Source of the DNA: Calditerrivibrio sp. | GTDB taxonomy: Bacteria; Chrysiogenota; Deferribacteres; Deferribacterales; Calditerrivibrionaceae | Assembly (NCBI GenBank): GCA_026415135.1 | Contig: JAOAHS010000009.1 | Location: forward strand, 1-64,000 | Direction: 5' to 3' | Length of the DNA: 64,000 nucleotides | Shown here: positions 27,726 through 36,275 of the stretch, piece by piece | Position numbering within the stretch: the stretch's first letter is position 1 | Layout of the letters: each line of letters opens with the position of its first letter | Notes under the pieces: model-generated | Seen by the model: the letters and a program-made list of their open reading frames with translations, nothing else | Told to the model about the DNA's origin: nothing | The model's database searches: none | Program-made: the position numbers and the translations under genes

Positions 27726-27756
27726 ATAATATATACTTGAGTCTCATTGTGTCAAG
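27726..27756 (-). promoter_or_regulatory. HAIR operator overlapping the hsp20 promoter
   Basis: CTTGAGT-N7-TGTCAAG occupies 27736-27756. The known HspR operator is CTTGAGT-N7-ACTCAAG, so the first half-site is perfect and the second differs at two positions. On the minus strand the TTGACA -35 (27750-27755) lies within the second half-site. The -10 is TATATT (27728-27733, 16-nt spacer) or TATTAT (27726-27731, 18-nt spacer). HspR binding would thus cover the -35 and spacer. The hspR gene is two genes downstream. Confidence 0.88.
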
Positions 27757-27774
27757 TTTTTTATTTAAACAAAC

Positions 27775-28662
27775 TCAACTTTTATGATTATTATATATCA
27801 AAAAATATGAGTCAATCATATAAATACCAATGGCAAGCCATATAAAAAGAAATGTTATCAAATGCTTAAAAGAAAAAGACTCTTTGTAAACAAAAACACC
27901 TATAAGAAAAGCAATCGTAGGAGCTGTATATTGAATAATACCAAGCGTAATAAATCTTAACCTACGGGCAGCGGTTGCAAAAGCCAAAAGAGGGATTGCT
28001 GTTGCTGGACCTGAGAGAATAAGAAGCATATCTGTTTTTATATCAAGATTTCCAAAAGCTCCTTTACCTATAGCCATCAGATATGTAAGATACAAAAATG
28101 ATGGAATACCCATTATAAATGTTTCAACATAAAGACCCTCTATAGACCCAAGAGCCCCCTTTTTTCTTAAAAAACCATAATAGCTAAATGTAGACGCAAG
28201 CACTATGGATACCCATGGAAAATAACTCAACCCCAACATCATATTACCAATACCACACAAAACGAAAAAGAATGCAATAACCCTGCCCTTACTCATCCGC
28301 TCATTGAGCAAAAGCCTTGCAAACAAAACATTAAATATAGGAGCCATATAATATCCCAAGCTCGTATCAAGTATCTTATTTGTGTTGACAGCCCATATAT
28401 ACAAAAACCAATTTATCCCAATCATCATTGAACTCAGCAAAAAGTAACCAAGTGTCTTAAGATTTCTCAAAAGTAAAAATGTATATTTGAGCCTTTTACC
28501 AAAAAACAGAACAATATTCAGAAAAAGAAATGACCAAAAAATTCTATGAAAAACTACCTCAAAAGAATTGACATGTTTTAGAAACTTCCAATAAACAGGG
28601 AAAACTCCCCAAAGGGTATAAGCAATGATCGCAGCCCAAAATCCTTTACTTGACTCCTTCAT
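27775..28662 (-). CDS. rarD: RarD-type EamA permease
   Basis: A 295-residue membrane protein with about ten helices and the two EamA repeats. RarD signatures are AYTLWGVFPVYWKFLKHVNSFEVVFHRIFWSFLF at the N-terminus and LGYYMAPIFNVLFARLLLNERMS in the first half. The substrate is unknown in most bacteria; names such as chloramphenicol-sensitive RarD are historical. The ATG overlaps the ispG stop by 4 bp, so it is co-transcribed with ispG. Confidence 0.85.
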   Translation of the reverse strand: MKESSKGFWAAIIAYTLWGVFPVYWKFLKHVNSFEVVFHRIFWSFLFLNIVLFFGKRLKYTFLLLRNLKTLGYFLLSSMMIGINWFLYIWAVNTNKILDTSLGYYMAPIFNVLFARLLLNERMSKGRVIAFFFVLCGIGNMMLGLSYFPWVSIVLASTFSYYGFLRKKGALGSIEGLYVETFIMGIPSFLYLTYLMAIGKGAFGNLDIKTDMLLILSGPATAIPLLAFATAARRLRFITLGIIQYTAPTIAFLIGVFVYKESFSFKHLITFLFIWLAIGIYMIDSYFLIYNNHKS

Positions 28663-29714
28663 CCTTTACAGAGATCGTCCCTAATGATTTTTAAAAAAAC
28701 CTCTAACAATTCATCCTCTTTTACTTTTTTGACCACTTCACCCCTTTTAAAAATAACCCCCTGACCTTTACCTCCTGCTACGCCATAATCAGCTTCCCTC
28801 GCCTCTCCTGGGCCATTTACCGGGCAACCCATCACAGCAACAGTGATGTGTTTGTTTACAAACTGCAAGGCACTCTCCACCTTTTCTGCAAGACTTATAA
28901 GATCGATTTCTGTTCTACCACATGTGGGGCAAGAGATCACCTCAACACCTCTTTGTCTTATATTAAGTGCCTTTAAAATCTCCCAACCTACTTTTACCTC
29001 CTCCTCTGGATCAGCCGTCAGAGAAACCCTCAACGTATCACCAATCCCTTCCGCTAAAAGGGTACCTATTCCCACAGCAGATCTTACAGTACCAGAAAAT
29101 TTTGTACCAGCCTCTGTAATACCGATGTGCAAAGGGTAATCCACCTGAGCAGACAATTTTCTATATGCATCAATGGTCATAGGGACACTACTTGCCTTTA
29201 TTGATATCTTAAGTTGATCAAACCGTTCATCTTCAAAAATTCTCAAATTTCTTAATGCCGACTCCACAAGGGCATCAGAACAAACACCATATCTTTTTAA
29301 TAGATCTTTCTCTAAAGATCCAGCATTAACCCCAAGCCTTATGGCACAACCGTTTACTTTTGCTGCCTCTATTACTTTTCTTGTTTTTTCCACTCCACCA
29401 ATATTACCAGGATTTATCCTTACACAATGAACACCTCTTTCTATTGCCCCAATAGCAAGCCTATAATCAAAGTGTATATCAGCAACAAGGGGTATATTGA
29501 TATTCTTTAAGATTTCAGGGATATTGTTAAGGGCTTTTTCATCAGGAACAGCTACCCTGATAATCTCACAACCCACACCTTCCAACCTCTTTATCTGATC
29601 GAGGGTGGCATCTATATCACGGGTATCTGTATTTGTCATACTCTGTACGGTTATGGGGGCATCACCACCAACATAAACATTACCCAACCTGATCTTTCTG
29701 GTAATTTTTCTCAT
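28659..29714 (-). CDS. ispG: (E)-4-hydroxy-3-methylbut-2-enyl-diphosphate synthase
   Basis: A 351-residue iron-sulfur enzyme of the non-mevalonate isoprenoid pathway that reduces MEcPP to HMBPP. The N-terminal TIM barrel is seen with VQSMTNTDTRD and PLVADIHFDYRLA. The C-terminal iron-sulfur domain has cysteines in ISCPTCGRTEID and MGCPVNGPGEA. Size matches the bacterial short form. An AGAGG ribosome site precedes the ATG. Confidence 0.96.
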   Translation of the reverse strand: MRKITRKIRLGNVYVGGDAPITVQSMTNTDTRDIDATLDQIKRLEGVGCEIIRVAVPDEKALNNIPEILKNINIPLVADIHFDYRLAIGAIERGVHCVRINPGNIGGVEKTRKVIEAAKVNGCAIRLGVNAGSLEKDLLKRYGVCSDALVESALRNLRIFEDERFDQLKISIKASSVPMTIDAYRKLSAQVDYPLHIGITEAGTKFSGTVRSAVGIGTLLAEGIGDTLRVSLTADPEEEVKVGWEILKALNIRQRGVEVISCPTCGRTEIDLISLAEKVESALQFVNKHITVAVMGCPVNGPGEAREADYGVAGGKGQGVIFKRGEVVKKVKEDELLEVFLKIIRDDLCKG

Positions 29715-29748
29715 TTATCAACCTCTTCGATATTTGTTAACTTGATAT

Positions 29749-29754
29749 ATTATA
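29749..29754 (-). promoter_or_regulatory. Candidate -10 box for ispG-rarD
   Basis: On the minus strand a perfect TATAAT lies 35 nt upstream of the ispG ATG. A convincing -35 is missing (TTATTG at 17 nt spacing), so the assignment is tentative. Confidence 0.4.
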
Positions 29755-29796
29755 GCAGAAATTTTATCAAGCAATAAAATAGTCATCAAACTTCCA

Positions 29797-29824
29797 TTGA
29801 CTTTTACCAAAATACTGATATTAT
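29797..29824 (+). promoter_or_regulatory. Sigma-70-type promoter of the SAM riboswitch operon
   Basis: TTGACT (29797-29802), 16 nt, TATTAT (29819-29824). The expected start near 29831 matches the 5' edge of the riboswitch P1 stem at 29833. Confidence 0.7.
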
Positions 29825-29831
29825 CATTTTA

Positions 29832-29934
29832 CCTTATCAAGAGTGGTTGAGGGACGGGCCCTATGACACCACAGCAACCGGTTTCCAATTTGGAAACGAC
29901 AGGTGCTAATTCCCGCCGTAATGGATAGATAAGG
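29832..29934 (+). promoter_or_regulatory. SAM-I (S-box) riboswitch
   Basis: P1 pairs CTTATC (29833-29838) with GATAAG (29928-29933). The conserved core motifs are in order: AAGAGTGGTTGAGGGAC, GGGCCCTATGACACC, GCAACC, a variable P3 hairpin (GGTTTCC/GGAAAC), then AGGTGCTAATTCC. These match the S-box consensus. With SAM bound the terminator at 29951-29983 forms and the downstream genes are switched off. When SAM is low, the GGCT sequence after P1 can pair with AGCC at the terminator foot to give an antiterminator. Confidence 0.93.
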
Positions 29935-29950
29935 CTATGATGAATATCAC

Positions 29951-29983
29951 AGCCTCTTCTACCAACAAGAAGAGGCTTTTTTT
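29951..29983 (+). terminator. Riboswitch-controlled intrinsic terminator
   Basis: AGCCTCTTCT (29951-29960) pairs with AGAAGAGGCT (29968-29977) over 10 bp with a 7-nt loop, followed by TTTTTT. It lies between the SAM aptamer and the metX ribosome site (GGAGG, 29986-29990) and is the expression platform. Confidence 0.9.
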
Positions 29984-29998
29984 ATGGAGGCATTTTAA

Positions 29999-31129
29999 AT
30001 GGATAAAGGATCCGTTGGCATAGTAAAGGCTAAAACTGTTCACTTTAAAGATGATTTCTTTTTGGAAAGTGGTAGAATGTTATCCAAGCTCACAGTAGCA
30101 TACGAAACATACGGAACACTAAATGAAAAAAAAGATAATGCCATTTTGATCTGCCACGCTCTTACAGGCAGTCACCATGCTGCTGGCTACTACACACCTG
30201 ATGATCAAAAACCCGGCTGGTGGGACGAAATGATAGGCCCGGGAAAACCTTTTGATACAAATAAATATTTTATTATATGCTCCAACTTTTTAGGTTCATG
30301 CTATGGTACGACAGGACCTGCCTCCATAGATCCATCCACTGGAAAACCATACGGTCTTAAATTTCCAGTATTCACCGTAAAGGATATGGTCAAACTACAA
30401 AAAAAACTGATAGACCATTTAGGTATACCCAAACTATTGTGTGTAGCAGGGGGCTCTATGGGGGGCATGCAAGCTCTCGAATGGGCAGTAACATTCCCGG
30501 AAAAAGTACATTCAATAATCCCTATTGCAACAGCTGGCAGAATAACCCCAATGGCAATAGCCTTTAACACTATTGGTAGAATAGCCATAATGAAAGACCC
30601 AAACTGGAATAATGGTGATTACTACGGCAAATCGTTTCCAAAAGATGGATTGGCCATCGCCCGTATGGCAGGACATATCACATTTATGTCAGATGCCTCT
30701 TTTCAAAAAAAATTTGGCAGACGTTATGCTACACTTGAAGGGATATACGATTTTATGGGTTATTTCGAGGTAGAAAACTACTTAAGGTATAATGGCTACA
30801 AATTTACAGAGCGCTTTGATGCCAACAGCTATCTTTATATCATAAAAGCAATGGACATCTTTGATCTTTCCTACGGTTACGGTTCTTTTGAGGAAGCTGT
30901 AAGTAGAATAACCTGCAAATCCCTATTTATCACCTTCACCTCTGATTTCTTATTCCCCACATACCAAACCGAAGAGATCGTGAATATCTTGAAAAAGCTT
31001 AACAGAGATGTGAAATGGATCAACATAGAATCCGATTATGGACATGATGCCTTCCTTTTAGAGTTTGATGTTCAAGGCTCAACAATAGCGAATTTTTTAG
31101 AAGAAACCTACTATGAAATCAGCCAATAA
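29999..31129 (+). CDS. metX: Homoserine O-acetyltransferase
   Basis: A 376-residue alpha/beta-hydrolase-type enzyme that acetylates homoserine in methionine synthesis. The catalytic serine is S153 in GGSMGGMQALEW, the histidine is in YGHDAFLLE, and the aspartate is probably in FTSDFLFP. Other family stretches are ALTGSHHAAGYY, CSNFLGSCYGTTGPASIDPSTGKPYG and PIATAGRITP. It follows the SAM-I riboswitch, as often seen for met genes. The usual neighbour metW is absent; an unrelated methyltransferase takes its place and overlaps by 17 nt. Confidence 0.95.
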   Translation: MDKGSVGIVKAKTVHFKDDFFLESGRMLSKLTVAYETYGTLNEKKDNAILICHALTGSHHAAGYYTPDDQKPGWWDEMIGPGKPFDTNKYFIICSNFLGSCYGTTGPASIDPSTGKPYGLKFPVFTVKDMVKLQKKLIDHLGIPKLLCVAGGSMGGMQALEWAVTFPEKVHSIIPIATAGRITPMAIAFNTIGRIAIMKDPNWNNGDYYGKSFPKDGLAIARMAGHITFMSDASFQKKFGRRYATLEGIYDFMGYFEVENYLRYNGYKFTERFDANSYLYIIKAMDIFDLSYGYGSFEEAVSRITCKSLFITFTSDFLFPTYQTEEIVNILKKLNRDVKWINIESDYGHDAFLLEFDVQGSTIANFLEETYYEISQ

Positions 31130-31841
31130 CCCTTTTGATAACTCTGCCCAAAATTATCTTTTAAGCACAGATCACGCAAGAGGTGACGACCTAAAAATCG
31201 TTCGAGAATACTTCTCCCATAAAAAATTTCATAAACTATTAGATGTAGCTACAGGTGTTGGTCACTTTACAGGGGTGTTTAACGCTGATGAAAAATATGC
31301 AGTTGATTTAAGCTTCAATATGTTGAACATATCAAAAAAAAATTTCCCCATCAAATTAGCTTGTATTGCAGAAGCTACTTGCCTTCCCTTCAAAACAGGC
31401 TCCTTTGATGTAGTAACCTGCCGTATAGCGATGCACCATTTTCAAAAACCTGATCTTTTTTTTAAAGAAGTCTACAGGATTTTAGTACATAAAGGGTACT
31501 TCGTACTAATAGACAGCATAGTAGATGTGGATGACGCTTATCTCAACGTCATAGAGTTTGTCAGAGATAATTCCCATATAAGAAGTATGACTGTAAAAGA
31601 GATTATAAACCTTTCTTATGAACTCTTTCGACTTGAGTTTTTCTTTAATATATATAAAGAACATAATTTCATAGAATGGGCTACGAGATTGGGTGCAGAT
31701 GAAAATAAGGTTATGGTTATCAAGGATAAATTTTTAGCCTTACCAGAGCATGTAAAAGATGAACTCCTCTTAAAGATAGAAAACAATAATATAAAAAGTT
31801 ATACCGACAAAAAAGGTCTTTTTATCTTCACTAAAATATGA
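31113..31841 (+). CDS. Class I SAM-dependent methyltransferase (UbiE/YcgJ-like)
   Basis: A 242-residue protein with the Rossmann SAM site LLDVATGVGHFTG, an acidic motif AVDLSFNML and the motif IV-like SFDVVTCRIAMHHF, followed by VYRILVHKGYFVLIDS. The substrate is unknown. MetW, which often follows metX, has a different motif set, so this is not a MetW. Its C-terminal half is helical and lysine-rich. It overlaps metX by 17 nt and fetA by 4 nt. Confidence 0.8.
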   Translation: MKSANNPFDNSAQNYLLSTDHARGDDLKIVREYFSHKKFHKLLDVATGVGHFTGVFNADEKYAVDLSFNMLNISKKNFPIKLACIAEATCLPFKTGSFDVVTCRIAMHHFQKPDLFFKEVYRILVHKGYFVLIDSIVDVDDAYLNVIEFVRDNSHIRSMTVKEIINLSYELFRLEFFFNIYKEHNFIEWATRLGADENKVMVIKDKFLALPEHVKDELLLKIENNNIKSYTDKKGLFIFTKI

Positions 31842-32539
31842 ACACTATATTACTCGAAGACTTTACCATTTTTTTACAAGGAACTATTTTAATACATGTT
31901 GATGGAATATCCTTCGAAACAGGTAAGATATATACCATATTTGGTAAAAGTGGCACAGGTAAGACCACCTTTTTAAAAGCATTAGGATCTTTGATAAGAT
32001 TTTTAGGAACAGCAAAACTCAATGGAAAAAATTTTAACAGCTATGATATAAGGGATTTAAGAAAAAAGGTTCACTATATAAGACAAGAACCAAGATTTAT
32101 CCCCGATACCGTACTAAAAAATATCAACTATGTTTTTGATTTTGCAGCAAATAAAAGCAATCTTAACAATATCGAAAGAACAAAATATCTACTAAAAAAG
32201 ATGAATCTTAACGACGACATCTTAGAAAAGGATACCAGAACCTTATCTGGTGGAGAAAAACAAAGGATTAGTATTATCAGATCACTATTACTAAACCCCT
32301 CTTTCATACTTTTAGATGAACCCACATCAGCCCTCGACATCTATACCGAAGAACTTTTATTATCTTTTTTACACGATTTGAAAAAAGATATAGGCATAAT
32401 TGTCGTTTCCCACTCCCCTAATATTATTCAGCATTCTGATTGCAAGATATTGTTGGACAATAAGAAGCTCCACATAATCGATGGAGAGCTTTCAACAGAA
32501 GAAATAAAAAAGATCATAGAAGGTGAAAATGGAAGGTAA
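31838..32539 (+). CDS. fetA: FetA-type ABC ATPase
   Basis: A 233-residue ATP-binding subunit. Walker A is FGKSGTGKTTF, the signature is LSGGEKQRISI and Walker B is FILLDEPTSALD, followed by a switch histidine in VVSHSP. Pairing with the UPF0014 permease FetB makes it the FetA/YbbL subunit, implicated in iron export and oxidative-stress resistance in E. coli. It overlaps the methyltransferase by 4 nt (ATGA) and fetB by 11 nt. Confidence 0.85.
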   Translation: MNTILLEDFTIFLQGTILIHVDGISFETGKIYTIFGKSGTGKTTFLKALGSLIRFLGTAKLNGKNFNSYDIRDLRKKVHYIRQEPRFIPDTVLKNINYVFDFAANKSNLNNIERTKYLLKKMNLNDDILEKDTRTLSGGEKQRISIIRSLLLNPSFILLDEPTSALDIYTEELLLSFLHDLKKDIGIIVVSHSPNIIQHSDCKILLDNKKLHIIDGELSTEEIKKIIEGENGR

Positions 32540-33296
32540 TGTTTTGGATATAAGTGTCCTATCCCTTGTTATCCTATACCTGATCAGCGGTATATTTGCA
32601 CTTTTTATCCATATATTGAAACTGGGGATTTTAAAAGACTTTATTACTTCGTTAATGAGAATGTCAATACAACTTTTTATTGGTTCGTTTGTTTTACTTT
32701 TTATATTCAAAGTAAATACATTTTGGATAGTTCTTCTATTTTTTTTAATTATGTCTTTAATTGCCTCCCAAACGATCATCAGAAAATCGAACCTAAAAAG
32801 AGCCTACTATATATACCCTGTTATATTCCTTGTGTCTTTTTTCATGACATCTTTTTTTCAATTCTTTATAGTTAATTGTAAAAACCTGTTCGAGGCCAGA
32901 TACTTCATCACCATAAGTGGCATGTTAATGGGAAACTCCATGAACGCATGCGCTGTGGCATTAGAAAGATTTAACTCAGATATAAAGGAAAACTATGATC
33001 TTGTGGAGACATTTCTAAGCTTTGGAGCAACCCAGTTTGAATCAGTGATGATCTTTTTCAAAAAAGCCCTGAGATCTTCCCTGATGCCAATAATCACAAA
33101 TATGAGTAGTGTAGGTATAGTCTTTTTTCCCGGTATGATGACAGGTCAGATTTTAGCTGGTGCAAATCCAACAGTTGCTGTAAAATACCAGATTGCCATG
33201 ATGATAACCATCGCCATAACTATTCTATTAACAACACTACTAAGCCTATATTTCTGGACAATAAACTTTTTTAGAACAGTGGAACATGGCATATAA
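32529..33296 (+). CDS. fetB: FetB-type (UPF0014) ABC permease
   Basis: A 255-residue permease from the ATG at 32529; the GTG two codons upstream lies within the AGAAGG-type ribosome site. About seven membrane helices. Family signatures are LMRMSIQLFIGSF in the N-terminal part, GMLMGNSMNACAVALERF, ATQFESVMIFFKKALRSSLMPIITNMSSVGIVFFPGMMTGQILAG, and a C-terminal helix. Together with FetA it forms the putative iron exporter. It overlaps the ClC gene by 11 nt. Confidence 0.88.
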   Translation: MEGNVLDISVLSLVILYLISGIFALFIHILKLGILKDFITSLMRMSIQLFIGSFVLLFIFKVNTFWIVLLFFLIMSLIASQTIIRKSNLKRAYYIYPVIFLVSFFMTSFFQFFIVNCKNLFEARYFITISGMLMGNSMNACAVALERFNSDIKENYDLVETFLSFGATQFESVMIFFKKALRSSLMPIITNMSSVGIVFFPGMMTGQILAGANPTVAVKYQIAMMITIAITILLTTLLSLYFWTINFFRTVEHGI

Positions 33297-35070
33297 TATA
33301 GTAAAAAAATATAACCTACCTGTGGTTGGTAAATGGTTTATCCTGGGGACAATTGTAGGAGTTGTAGCGGGTATAGCAGCTATAATATTCTACACTCTTT
33401 TGCAACTGACAAACGGGTTTTTCCTGCACTATATTGCTGGTTATACTACCCCTGAAGCCACCGGGGAAGTCTCTATTTTTGATTTCAAAGGTGGAGAATT
33501 TAGAGAATATCTCTTAATAATAATGCCAGTCATTGGAGCTTTTATATCGGCTATTTTGGTTTTAAAATTTGCTCCTGAGGCTGAGGGGGCAGGACTTGAC
33601 GCTGCAATTACTGCCATCCATAAAAACAAAGGACTTATAAGGTGGCAGGTACCCCTGGTAAAAACCATAACCTCTTCAATCACAATAGGTTCAGGAGGTT
33701 CTGGTGGTGGTGAAGGACCAATATCCCATATAGGAGCAGGGGTAGGATCGGTACTATCCCAAATATTTCACCTCACTGAAAAAGAGAGAAGGATCCTCAC
33801 AGCTGCAGGTATGGGAGCAGGTGTGGGAGCAATCTTCAGATCACCACTGGCTGGAGCCATATTTGCTGCAGAAGTTTTGTATTCGAGCTCTGACATGGAG
33901 TATGAAGCTCTCCTACCATCCACCATCACTTCGATTATAGCCTATTCCATTTTTTGTAGTATATTTGGATGGAGCCCCCTCTTTTATACCATAAATGCCC
34001 ATTTTTCAAACCCTTTAGAACTGGTAGGTTATACAATACTCATAATAGGGTGCATACTCGTAGGACATCTTTACACAAAGGTATATCACAAAACAAAAAT
34101 CTATTTTGATCTTTTAAAATTACATAAGATTAATAAAATTCTATCAGGTGCTCTACTTACAGGTATAATAGGATTTTTTATACCTGAGGTTTTAGGGGCA
34201 GGGTATTTCATAATAGACCAAGCCATTCAGACAGATATAACAATACAATCTCTCATAATCATAGTTATCGGTAAGATCTTTGCAACATCTTTCACCATAG
34301 GCAGTGGTGGTAGTGCCGGGACTTTTGCTCCTACGATGGTAATAGGAGCTGCAACTGGTGGTGTCATAGGTCTAATATTAAACCGATATTTTCCCATATT
34401 AGCTCCAAACCCAGGAGCATACGCTGTGGTGGGGATGGCCGGATTTCTATCAGGGCTTGCAAAAACACCCCTATCTGCTATCATAATGGTAAGCGAATTA
34501 ACCGGCAACTACCAACTAATAGTACCAGCCATGTGGGTAAGTACTCTAACATTCCTTTCATTAAAAAAAGTGAAATTTTATAAAAGTCAGATGCAATTTA
34601 GAAGCGATTCACCCATCCATAAAAATGAATATTTACTCATGTTTTTGCAGGAGATCAAAGTAAAAGATATTATGAAAAAAGAGCCCATTGTAATAAAGGA
34701 AGATATGAAGTTTCAAGACATTATTCATTTTATAGCATCCACAAAACACAACAGCTTTCCAGTGGTAGATCCCATGAACAAACTTGTGGGAGTTCTAAGG
34801 TTTGAAGAGATCAGGGAATTTGTCTTTGAGGAAGGGCTTGAAAATCTGGTGGTAGCAAGCGAAATCTGCGACAAAGACGCCCCTACTGTTACTTCAAACA
34901 ATACCTTAGCAGAAGCTATAGAACTCATTGGTAGTATGAATGTGGAACTGCTTCCTGTGGTTGATGAAGAAAAAAAAGTAACAGGTATCGTAACCCGTAG
35001 AGATATCATCTCCACTTATAACAAAGAGATGTTAAGACAAAAAAAACAAAGTGAAGAAAATATATTCTAA
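33286..35070 (+). CDS. ClC-type chloride channel/antiporter with two CBS domains
   Basis: A 594-residue protein with the ClC membrane core (about 1-430) and two C-terminal CBS domains (about 450-590). The filter-region motifs are visible as GSGGSGGGEGP and GGSAGTFAPT. The gating glutamate is present in GGGEGP, whereas E. coli ClC has GREGP. Whether it is a channel or an H+/Cl- exchanger cannot be told. The CBS pair suggests control by an adenine nucleotide. It overlaps fetB, and the nitroreductase gene starts 11 bp after its stop. Confidence 0.9.
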   Translation: MAYNIVKKYNLPVVGKWFILGTIVGVVAGIAAIIFYTLLQLTNGFFLHYIAGYTTPEATGEVSIFDFKGGEFREYLLIIMPVIGAFISAILVLKFAPEAEGAGLDAAITAIHKNKGLIRWQVPLVKTITSSITIGSGGSGGGEGPISHIGAGVGSVLSQIFHLTEKERRILTAAGMGAGVGAIFRSPLAGAIFAAEVLYSSSDMEYEALLPSTITSIIAYSIFCSIFGWSPLFYTINAHFSNPLELVGYTILIIGCILVGHLYTKVYHKTKIYFDLLKLHKINKILSGALLTGIIGFFIPEVLGAGYFIIDQAIQTDITIQSLIIIVIGKIFATSFTIGSGGSAGTFAPTMVIGAATGGVIGLILNRYFPILAPNPGAYAVVGMAGFLSGLAKTPLSAIIMVSELTGNYQLIVPAMWVSTLTFLSLKKVKFYKSQMQFRSDSPIHKNEYLLMFLQEIKVKDIMKKEPIVIKEDMKFQDIIHFIASTKHNSFPVVDPMNKLVGVLRFEEIREFVFEEGLENLVVASEICDKDAPTVTSNNTLAEAIELIGSMNVELLPVVDEEKKVTGIVTRRDIISTYNKEMLRQKKQSEENIF

Positions 35071-35081
35071 GGAGGATATTT

Positions 35082-35600
35082 ATGGATGTAATCACCGCTA
35101 TTAAAACAAGAAGAAGTATAAGAAACTACATTAATAAGCCTGTTGAACCAGCTAAGATTGAAGAGCTTTTAAAACTAGCCATGTGTGCACCCTCCGCTGG
35201 AAATCAGCAACCTTGGCACTTTATCATCGTGGATGATCCAGAACTTAAAACAAAAATCGCAAATATGCATCCTTACGCTAAGATGCTTCATCAAGCACCA
35301 ATGGGGATAATAGTATTAGGGGATACAAACTTAGAAAAGTACAAAGGGTTCTGGGTTCAAGATTGTTCAGCTGCAATCATGAACATTCTCACAGCAGCTC
35401 CTGCTTTTGATCTACAAACTGTTTGGTGCGGGATATATCCAAGCGAGGAAAGGGTAAAAGAGTTTGTAGAACTCTTTGAGCTACCAGCACATATTATCCC
35501 ACTTGCCCTCATTGTAATAGGATATTCAGATAAAAAAGGATTCGAAGTGGATAGATACAAACCAGAAAGGATACATAAAAACAGATTCAAAAGAACATAA
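35082..35600 (+). CDS. Nitroreductase family flavoprotein
   Basis: A 172-residue FMN-dependent oxidoreductase. The N-terminal signature is IKTRRSIRNYINKPVEPAKIEELLKLAMCAPSAGNQQPW and the later motif is AAIMNILTAAPAFDLQTVWCGIYPSEERVKEF. A cysteine in the last motif and GYSDKKGFEVDRYK at the C-terminus are typical of small single-domain members. The substrate is not predictable. An AGGAGG ribosome site precedes the ATG. It is the last gene in the riboswitch operon. Confidence 0.88.
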   Translation: MDVITAIKTRRSIRNYINKPVEPAKIEELLKLAMCAPSAGNQQPWHFIIVDDPELKTKIANMHPYAKMLHQAPMGIIVLGDTNLEKYKGFWVQDCSAAIMNILTAAPAFDLQTVWCGIYPSEERVKEFVELFELPAHIIPLALIVIGYSDKKGFEVDRYKPERIHKNRFKRT

Positions 35601-35622
35601 GGGGGAACTTAGTCCCCCCTTA
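35599..35622. terminator. GC-rich hairpin between convergent genes
   Basis: AAGGGGG and CCCCCTT can pair around the stop codons of the nitroreductase gene (plus) and merR (minus). There is no clear T-run on the plus strand, so it is only a possible terminator. Confidence 0.4.
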
Positions 35623-35932
35623 ATATGTTTAAAATATCTATTAACTCCTTTTTGATATTATCTATCTTTTCGTTTTGATCTGATATTCTCAGCTTTTTTT
35701 TAGCCCCTTCAATGGTCAGTTTCTCCTCATACAAGAGATGTTTTATTTTATTTATAATGTTGATATGATTTTGTGTATACAGCCTTTGATTTGAAGATAC
35801 CCTAACAGGCTTAAGCTGTCTAAACTCTTTTTCCCAAAACCTGATCACAGAAGGCTTAAGGCCTGTTAGCTGACAAACTTCACCTATTTTATAATAAACC
35901 TTATTGTCAGATAGCTGGCTTGTCTTTAACAT
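35609..35932 (-). CDS. MerR family regulator next to ihfA
   Basis: A 107-residue protein with an N-terminal MerR-type helix-turn-helix (about 13-75: YKIGEVCQLTGLKPSVIRFWEKEFRQLKPVR, NQRLYTQNHINIINKIKHLLYEEKLTIEGAKKKL) and a short coiled C-terminus. No cysteine or ligand domain is present, so it is a small DNA-binding member. It lies 9 bp after ihfA, a pairing known in proteobacteria and relatives. Its target is unknown. Confidence 0.82.
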   Translation of the reverse strand: MLKTSQLSDNKVYYKIGEVCQLTGLKPSVIRFWEKEFRQLKPVRVSSNQRLYTQNHINIINKIKHLLYEEKLTIEGAKKKLRISDQNEKIDNIKKELIDILNILRGD

Positions 35933-35941
35933 GGAAAGTAT

Positions 35942-36217
35942 TTAGCCGTTAACCTCTTCTTTCAACAATCTGCTTGGCTTAAAAGAGACAACTGTCCGGG
36001 ATTCTATAATCTTCTCTTCACCAGTCTTAGGATTTCTTCCTACCCTTCTGCCCCTTGTCTTTACTTCAAAACTTCCAAAACCAGATATCTTAACATTCCT
36101 CTTTTCTAAAATCTCATTTTTGATAGTTGTAAAAACAGCATCAACTACATTATAAATATCCTTTTTAGAAATACCTAAGGTCTCATGAATTATATCCACT
36201 ATATCCGCTTTCGTCAT
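35942..36217 (-). CDS. ihfA: Integration host factor/HU-type DNA-bending protein
   Basis: A 91-residue protein of the HU/IHF fold: MTKADIVDIIHETLGISKKDIYNVVDAVFTTIK forms the dimerisation helices. KISGFGSFEVKTRGRRVGRNPKTGEE forms the strand and DNA-binding arm, with the proline of RNPKTGE, which intercalates in DNA. The C-terminus is SFKPSRLLKEEV. It is closer to IHF alpha than to HU. It stands under its own strong promoter. Confidence 0.9.
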   Translation of the reverse strand: MTKADIVDIIHETLGISKKDIYNVVDAVFTTIKNEILEKRNVKISGFGSFEVKTRGRRVGRNPKTGEEKIIESRTVVSFKPSRLLKEEVNG

Positions 36218-36243
36218 AAATAACCCCCATAAGTTTATGTATT

Positions 36244-36272
36244 ATCATAAATAATTTATCTATATTTGTCAA
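36244..36272 (-). promoter_or_regulatory. Near-consensus promoter of ihfA-merR
   Basis: On the minus strand TTGACA (36267-36272), 17 nt, TATGAT (36244-36249), ending 27 nt before the ATG at 36217. The -35 lies directly after the stop of the SPOR-like gene. Confidence 0.8.
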
Positions 36273-36275
36273 CCA

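Noticed and set aside
31113-31841. MetW, the usual partner of MetX
   Set aside because: The SAM-site sequence and overall pattern fit a UbiE/YcgJ-type methyltransferase instead.
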